Origin: JBQCDV01 sp051960855
GTDB taxonomy: Bacteria > Actinomycetota > Actinomycetes > JAJZTN01
Length of the DNA: 12,119 nt
Assembly: GCA_051960855.1 (NCBI GenBank)
Contig: JBQCDV010000203.1
Span: 1 to 12,119 of the forward strand
Direction of reading: 5' to 3'
Both the position numbers and the translations under genes were made by a program. The notes below the pieces were generated by a model. It saw nothing but the letters and a program-made list of their open reading frames with translations. It had not been told where the DNA came from and searched no databases. Shown in pieces: positions 8,577 through 12,119 of the stretch. Each line of letters starts with the position of its first letter. Position 1 is the stretch's first letter.

Positions 8577-8729
8577 GGCGGTGAGTCGGCCTGGGCGGTC
8601 GGCGAGCTGCGGTCGGGGTCGCTGTGGGTGCGCCGGCGGCGGCGGCGCGAGGCGACCGCGGCGCGAGGCGACGGCCAGCGGCTTTGACGGCGGCGGTGAT
8701 CCCCGGAGGCGCTGCTGCCAACTTCCGGG

Positions 8730-8778
8730 CTCGCGTGTGCAGTGGTGGTTGTGGAGCAGCCGTGAGCGTTTACGCGAG
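8730..8778 (+). repeat. 49-nt double-stem hairpin element, copy E
   Basis: The right outer arm is TACGCGAG (8771-8778), which turns the innermost G-C pair into G-U, so pairing survives in RNA. The inner stem is as in copy B. Confidence 0.85.
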
Positions 8779-8863
8779 GGCGGTGAGTGGCGCAGGGGCG
8801 GTGGCTGGCGAGGGCGCGGAGCGGTGGTGGTCGCCCGGAGGCCTCCGACGGCAACTCCGGCCT

Positions 8864-8912
8864 GTCGCGTGTGCGCTGGTGGTTGTGGAGCAGCCGTGAG
8901 CGTTCACGCGAG
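8864..8912 (+). repeat. 49-nt double-stem hairpin element, copy F
   Basis: The left outer arm is GTCGCGTG (8864-8871), so the outermost pair is lost but seven remain. The linker reads TGCGCTG instead of TGCAGTG. The inner stem is as in copy B. Confidence 0.85.
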
Positions 8913-9101
8913 GGCGGTGAGTGGCGCAGGGGCGGTGGGAGGCGACGGCGGCGGCGTGAGCAGTGGCGGTGGGAGGCGACCCCGGCGGCGGCGGGGCGGA
9001 GCGACGTCACCCGTTTGGGTCAGCGCGTCGGCGCGGCCCGTGCCGAAGGTAGGGACGAGAGCGGACGTCACCGTCCGGGGAAGTCGGGCTCGACGCAAGC
9101 A

Positions 9102-11411
9102 GTGACGACGAGGGGCGGTCCGGAGTTGGCCGGCGACAGCACGAGAGTGCGCGCGAGCTGGTGGCGAAGTCTGGCCACCAGCGTGCTCGTCGTCGCCCTG
9201 GAAGCTTCGGCGCTGGTGTGGCTGCTGCTGTCGTCAGGAGCAGCGGCGACCGACGTGACCGCTGCGCTGCGGGTAGGCGCCGGTGTGCAGGCGCAGGCGA
9301 CAGCGCCGCGCGGCCCCGGCGACTCGCTGCGACCCGAGGTCCAGACCGCGACCGTGGCGTGGCTCGCCGACGGACTGCGCAGCCTCGCCGACCGCGGCAT
9401 CCCAGCCGACCTGCTCGCCCAGCCGCGCACCGCAGCCGAAGGTCTCGCCCACGCCACGACGGCGGCGAGCGGACCTGCCATCGCCACCGTGGCTGCGGCG
9501 TTCGAAAAGCTCGAGGACCAGCTGCGCCACCGGGCCGCAGGGGCCGAACGCCGCGGCGTCATCGGCATCGTCGTCGTCCTCCTGCTGGCCTGCGTGAGCT
9601 GGGGTGCGGTGTTCGCGCGGCTCATGAAGGACCGGCGCGCCGCCGAGCGGGTGGCGGGGGAGCAGCAGGCGCTGCGGGACAGTGAGCAGCGGTTCCGGAG
9701 TCTGGTGCAGCGTTCGACGGATGTAATCGCGGTGGTCGACGCGGATTCGACTATCGGTCAGGTCACGCCCGCCGTGCAGACGGTGCTGGGGCTTCCGCCG
9801 GAGCTGGCGGTCGGGCGGCGGTGGGTCGAGCTGGTGCACGCCGATGACGTGCCGGCGTTTGTGGCGATGCTCGGGCGCGCGTGCGTCGGGACCGAGGAGC
9901 AGCTGCGGGTGCGGCTGCGGCACGTCGATGGACGCCTTGTCGTCGCCGACCTCGTCGTGGTCAACCTGCTCGCCGAGGAAACCGTCCAGGGCTTGCTCGT
10001 CACCGCCCGCGACGTCACCGACCGGGCCGAGCTCGAAGAACGGCTGTCGGTGCAGGCCCTGCATGACCCGCTCACCGGGCTGGCTAACCGGGTGCTGTTC
10101 GCCGACCGGCTCGCCCACGCGCTCGAGCGGCGCGACGGGACGGCGTCGGTGGCGGTCGTCTTCGGTGACCTCGACGACTTCAAGAACGTGAACGACGGAC
10201 TGGGCCACGCCGCCGGCGACGAGGTGCTGCGCGAGGTCACCCGGCGCCTGCTCGTGGTCAGTCGCACCGGGGACACCGTGGCGCGGCTGGGCGGCGACGA
10301 GTTCGCGCTGTTGCTGGAGGACGTGACTCGCGCCGAGGCATGCGAGGTGGCCGAACGGGTGCGGGACGCGCTCGCCGTGCCGATCCAGCTTGGCGACACG
10401 GAGGTTGTCACCGGCACGAGTCTCGGCATCGCGCTGGCTGCTCGCAGTGCTGGTGGCTCAGTCAGCGGTGCTGGTGGCGCCGTCACTGCGGAGGATCTGC
10501 TGCGCAACGCGGACATGGCGATGTACAGCGCGAAGGGTCGCGGCAAGGGGCGCGTCGAGGTCTACGAGTCCGCCATGCACGACGACGCGATGCGCCGCCT
10601 CGAACTCCGCGGCGAGTTGCAGAGAGCGTTGCGGCACAACGAGTTCCGGCTGCACTACCAGCCGATCGTGGACTTGGCGTCGGGCGCCATCCGCGGGGTC
10701 GAGGCCCTGCTGCGGTGGGAACATCCGGAGCGCGGGATGGTGTCGCCGCTGGACTTCGTGCCGGTCGCGGAGGAGAGCGGCCTCATCATCCCCATCGGCC
10801 GGTGGGTGCTCGAGGAGGCCTGCCGGACGGCCGCGTCGTTTGCCTCGGCTGGCCGTCCCCTGCGGATGAGCGTGAACGTCGCCGCCCGGCAGCTCGAGCA
10901 CGCCGGCTTGCTCGACGATGTGATTGGCGCTCTGCGCGTCTCCGGTCTGGACCCTCGGCTGCTTGTCGTCGAAGTGACGGAAAGTGCCGTCCTGCACGAC
11001 CTCGACGCCATCCGGCCGAAATTGCTTGCGCTGCAAGGCGTCGGGGTCAAGGTGGCGATCGACGACTTCGGCACCGGCTACTCGTCACTCGCCTATCTGC
11101 ACTCGTTGCCGGTCAACGTCCTGAAGATCGACAAGAGCTTCGTCGACCGGGTCGAGCGCGGCGGCCAGGATGCGGCAGTCGCCGAGGCCGTCGTCACGAT
11201 GAGCCACAGCATGCAGCTCGAGACCGTCGCCGAGGGCATCGAGCGGACCGGTCAGGCCGACACGCTGCTGGCGATGCGGTGCGACCTCGGGCAGGGTTTC
11301 CTGTGGTCGCGCCCGGTGACTGCCGAGGCGTTGCGGGAGCTGGTGTCGCGCTCGGCAGTGCCGGCGCCGCGGGCTGCGGGTGAGGAAGCGGTGTCGCCCG
11401 CGGTCGCGTGA
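9102..11411 (+). CDS. Membrane PAS-GGDEF-EAL protein (c-di-GMP cyclase/phosphodiesterase)
   Basis: A 769-residue signalling protein predicted to make and break cyclic di-GMP. Transmembrane helices at about 23-45 and 153-173 enclose an extracytoplasmic region of about 105 residues, alanine- and arginine-rich, with no fold I recognise. A PAS domain follows (about 191-305, SEQRFRSLVQRSTDVIAVVD), then GGDEF (about 316-480) with DLDDFKNVNDGLGH and GGDEF at 397-401. RTGD at 388-391 sits exactly five residues before it, an intact inhibitory I-site. The EAL domain (about 505-755) has E534-A-L, then SVNVAARQ, VVEVTES, IDDFGTGYSS, LKIDKSF, ETVAEGIE and QGFLWSRP, so all usual metal and catalytic positions are kept. 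The start is uncertain: GTG 9102 has only a weak upstream purine run, and GTG 9147 is an alternative. It is divergent from the CWB2 protein gene across the repeat array. Confidence 0.93.
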   Translation: MTTRGGPELAGDSTRVRASWWRSLATSVLVVALEASALVWLLLSSGAAATDVTAALRVGAGVQAQATAPRGPGDSLRPEVQTATVAWLADGLRSLADRGIPADLLAQPRTAAEGLAHATTAASGPAIATVAAAFEKLEDQLRHRAAGAERRGVIGIVVVLLLACVSWGAVFARLMKDRRAAERVAGEQQALRDSEQRFRSLVQRSTDVIAVVDADSTIGQVTPAVQTVLGLPPELAVGRRWVELVHADDVPAFVAMLGRACVGTEEQLRVRLRHVDGRLVVADLVVVNLLAEETVQGLLVTARDVTDRAELEERLSVQALHDPLTGLANRVLFADRLAHALERRDGTASVAVVFGDLDDFKNVNDGLGHAAGDEVLREVTRRLLVVSRTGDTVARLGGDEFALLLEDVTRAEACEVAERVRDALAVPIQLGDTEVVTGTSLGIALAARSAGGSVSGAGGAVTAEDLLRNADMAMYSAKGRGKGRVEVYESAMHDDAMRRLELRGELQRALRHNEFRLHYQPIVDLASGAIRGVEALLRWEHPERGMVSPLDFVPVAEESGLIIPIGRWVLEEACRTAASFASAGRPLRMSVNVAARQLEHAGLLDDVIGALRVSGLDPRLLVVEVTESAVLHDLDAIRPKLLALQGVGVKVAIDDFGTGYSSLAYLHSLPVNVLKIDKSFVDRVERGGQDAAVAEAVVTMSHSMQLETVAEGIERTGQADTLLAMRCDLGQGFLWSRPVTAEALRELVSRSAVPAPRAAGEEAVSPAVA

Positions 11412-11584
11412 AGGCGGTCTCGGTGCCTCCTCCGGGCCTCCTGCTGCCCCCTCCGACGGCCCCCTCGCCGCTCCTGCCGGAGCTGTTGGAGTTCTTGCGG
11501 CCTCTCGACAGGCGCTGTTGGTGAAATTGCGGCATAGGGCGCGCAAAAGCTCAGACAGCCCCCGTTGTGAGCACCAACAGCTCC

Positions 11585-11690
11585 GGCACGCGGCGAGTGG
11601 GCTGCGAGGCGGGGTCCGGCGGCACGCGGCGTGAGGGCGGCGAGGCGGGGTCCGGCGGCACGCGGCGAGTGGGCCGCGAGGCGGGTTTCC
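11585..11690. repeat. Three-copy 36-bp tandem repeat
   Basis: Units beginning GGCACGCGGCG start at 11585, 11621 and 11657, each with GCGAGGCGGG near its end; the third copy decays after that. The array lies just beyond the stop codon of the GNAT gene, in a 288-bp stretch (11412-11699) with no gene. The left part of that stretch is pyrimidine-rich on the plus strand, and no convincing terminator was found there. Confidence 0.8.
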
Positions 11691-11699
11691 CCCAGCGGG

Positions 11700-12119
11700 T
11701 CAGTTGACGAGCCGGCCGCTGGTGAAGAAGTGGTCGTCGTGGAAGCCGAGCCGCTGGTACATCCGTCGCGCCACGTCGTTGTCGGCGTACATCCCGAGTG
11801 TGACGACCGGCTGCCCGTCGGCCAGCAGCTGCCGAGTGACCCAGGCGGTGACCGCAGCCCCGAGACCGCGTCCGCGGAGGTCGCACCGTGTCACAACGCT
11901 GGCCAGGTGCGGCATGCCGGCGTCGTTACGGGTGTGCGCCACCACCGCGGCCCACCCGCGGTCATCCCTGATCCCGGCCCACGCGACCACTTCGGCGTCG
12001 CCGGGCTTCGCCGAGTGCCGGGGGCTGTGCTCATTGAGGAACGCCGTCAGCGACTCCGCCTCGCCGTCGTCGAGCGCGGGTAGCCACGCGACCTGCTCCT
12101 CGCCCGGCTGGACCGGCGG
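11700..12119 (-). CDS. GNAT family N-acetyltransferase (partial, N-terminus beyond window)
   Basis: The last 139 codons of a leftward gene; the frame is open to the window edge at 12119 and stops with TGA at 11702-11700. It is predicted to move an acetyl group from acetyl-CoA to an amine in the cytosol. The acetyl-CoA pyrophosphate-binding motif is LASVVTRCDLRGRGLGAAV (R-x-x-G-x-G as RGRGLG). The motif B helix and closing strand read VTLGMYADNDVARRMYQRLG followed by F. A WAGIRDDRGWAAVVAHTR strand pair precedes them. The N-terminal part, with PGEEQVAWLPALDDGEAESL, suggests a protein somewhat longer than a single minimal GNAT domain. An internal GTG at 11990 is possible but would remove conserved strands. 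The substrate is unknown. Confidence 0.88.
   Translation of the reverse strand, partial: PPVQPGEEQVAWLPALDDGEAESLTAFLNEHSPRHSAKPGDAEVVAWAGIRDDRGWAAVVAHTRNDAGMPHLASVVTRCDLRGRGLGAAVTAWVTRQLLADGQPVVTLGMYADNDVARRMYQRLGFHDDHFFTSGRLVN

Larger units (their letters stand above)
8096..8990 (+). repeat. Five-unit tandem repeat array in the divergent intergenic region
   Basis: Units start at 8096, 8312, 8528, 8730 and 8864, giving lengths of 216, 216, 202 and 134 bp and a decaying last unit. Each opens with a 49-nt hairpin and GGCGGTGAGT. In the first three units a GC-rich stretch then holds two or three GAGGCGAC subrepeats at a 16-bp step, followed by CGGCTTTGACGGCGGCGGTG, ATCCCCGGAGGCGCTGCTGC and CAACTTCC. 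Units 1 and 2 differ at about five bases by eye. Unit 3 has lost one GAGGCGAC step, and units 4 and 5 keep mainly the hairpin part. The 202- and 134-bp spacings are not multiples of three, so no reading frame is kept. The array fills most of the 1.1-kb gap (8015-9101) between two outward-facing genes. No clear promoter was found in the remainder; GACGTCACC occurs at 9003 and again at 9064. Confidence 0.92.

Noticed and set aside
8104..8900. Array of DnaA boxes (TGTGGAGCA in several units)
   Set aside because: Only 7 of 9 bases match the box, the matches are explained by the hairpin loop, and no dnaA, dnaN or other origin genes are nearby.
8096..8912. CRISPR array
   Set aside because: The sequences between the 49-nt repeats are themselves copies of each other and too long (85-167 bp) for spacers. 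No cas genes are present.
8015..9010. N-terminal extension of the leftward CWB2 protein gene into the array
   Set aside because: The AAGGAGG site and a clean signal peptide place the start at 8014. The extension is low-complexity and follows the repeats.
8096..9101. c-di-GMP riboswitch upstream of the GGDEF-EAL gene
   Set aside because: None of the conserved GEMM-I or GEMM-II core sequences or receptor helices is visible; only simple stems are present.
8101..9105. Rightward open frame of 334 codons through the tandem array, with 72-residue Cys/Arg-rich repeats
   Set aside because: Two unit lengths (202 and 134 bp) are not multiples of three, so the repeated peptide changes frame between units. 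There is no ribosome-binding site, and the composition is typical of stop-poor GC-rich non-coding DNA.

Overview
The window reads as chromosomal DNA of a high-GC actinobacterium. Evidence: very high GC throughout, strong G/C bias at third codon positions, GTG starts, a predicted F420-type flavin-split-barrel protein, an aspartyl-tRNA synthetase with the non-discriminating signature common in actinobacteria, and a CWB2 cell-wall-binding protein. The genus cannot be told from sequence alone. No tRNA, rRNA, CRISPR array, insertion sequence or phage gene was seen.

Layout. 1-75: the first 25 codons of a leftward gene, possibly Fic family. 76-453: a non-coding divergent region with an AT-rich palindrome that forms good promoter hexamers, a 49-nt hairpin element and a dense G-tract cluster. 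454-1893: aldo/keto reductase followed by a PPOX-type flavin/F420 protein, probably one operon. 2060-3835: aspS, ended by a strong hairpin terminator at 3856-3907. 3995-4942: a secreted phosphoesterase. It converges with, and overlaps by 11 bp, a leftward APH-fold phosphotransferase (4932-5882). 5945-8014: a leftward secreted protein with a GH25-like domain, a FlgD-type Ig-like segment and three CWB2 modules. 8015-9101: a 1.1-kb non-coding divergent region holding five tandem units, each opening with the same type of 49-nt hairpin as at 233-281. 9102-11411: a membrane PAS-GGDEF-EAL protein with intact catalytic and inhibitory-site motifs. 11412-11699: non-coding, with a three-copy 36-bp repeat. 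11700-12119: the C-terminal part of a leftward GNAT acetyltransferase that runs off the window.

How the parts relate. Most genes are ordinary housekeeping, surface or signalling genes and form no obvious single pathway. The feature least explained by known families is the 49-nt double-stem element: six copies in two separate intergenic regions, all in the same orientation, five of them in a tandem array between a cell-wall-binding protein gene and a c-di-GMP turnover gene. Its pairing is largely kept despite base changes. It may be a REP-like mobile hairpin, an RNA element or a protein-binding array. The sequence alone cannot decide, and I do not recognise it as a named family.
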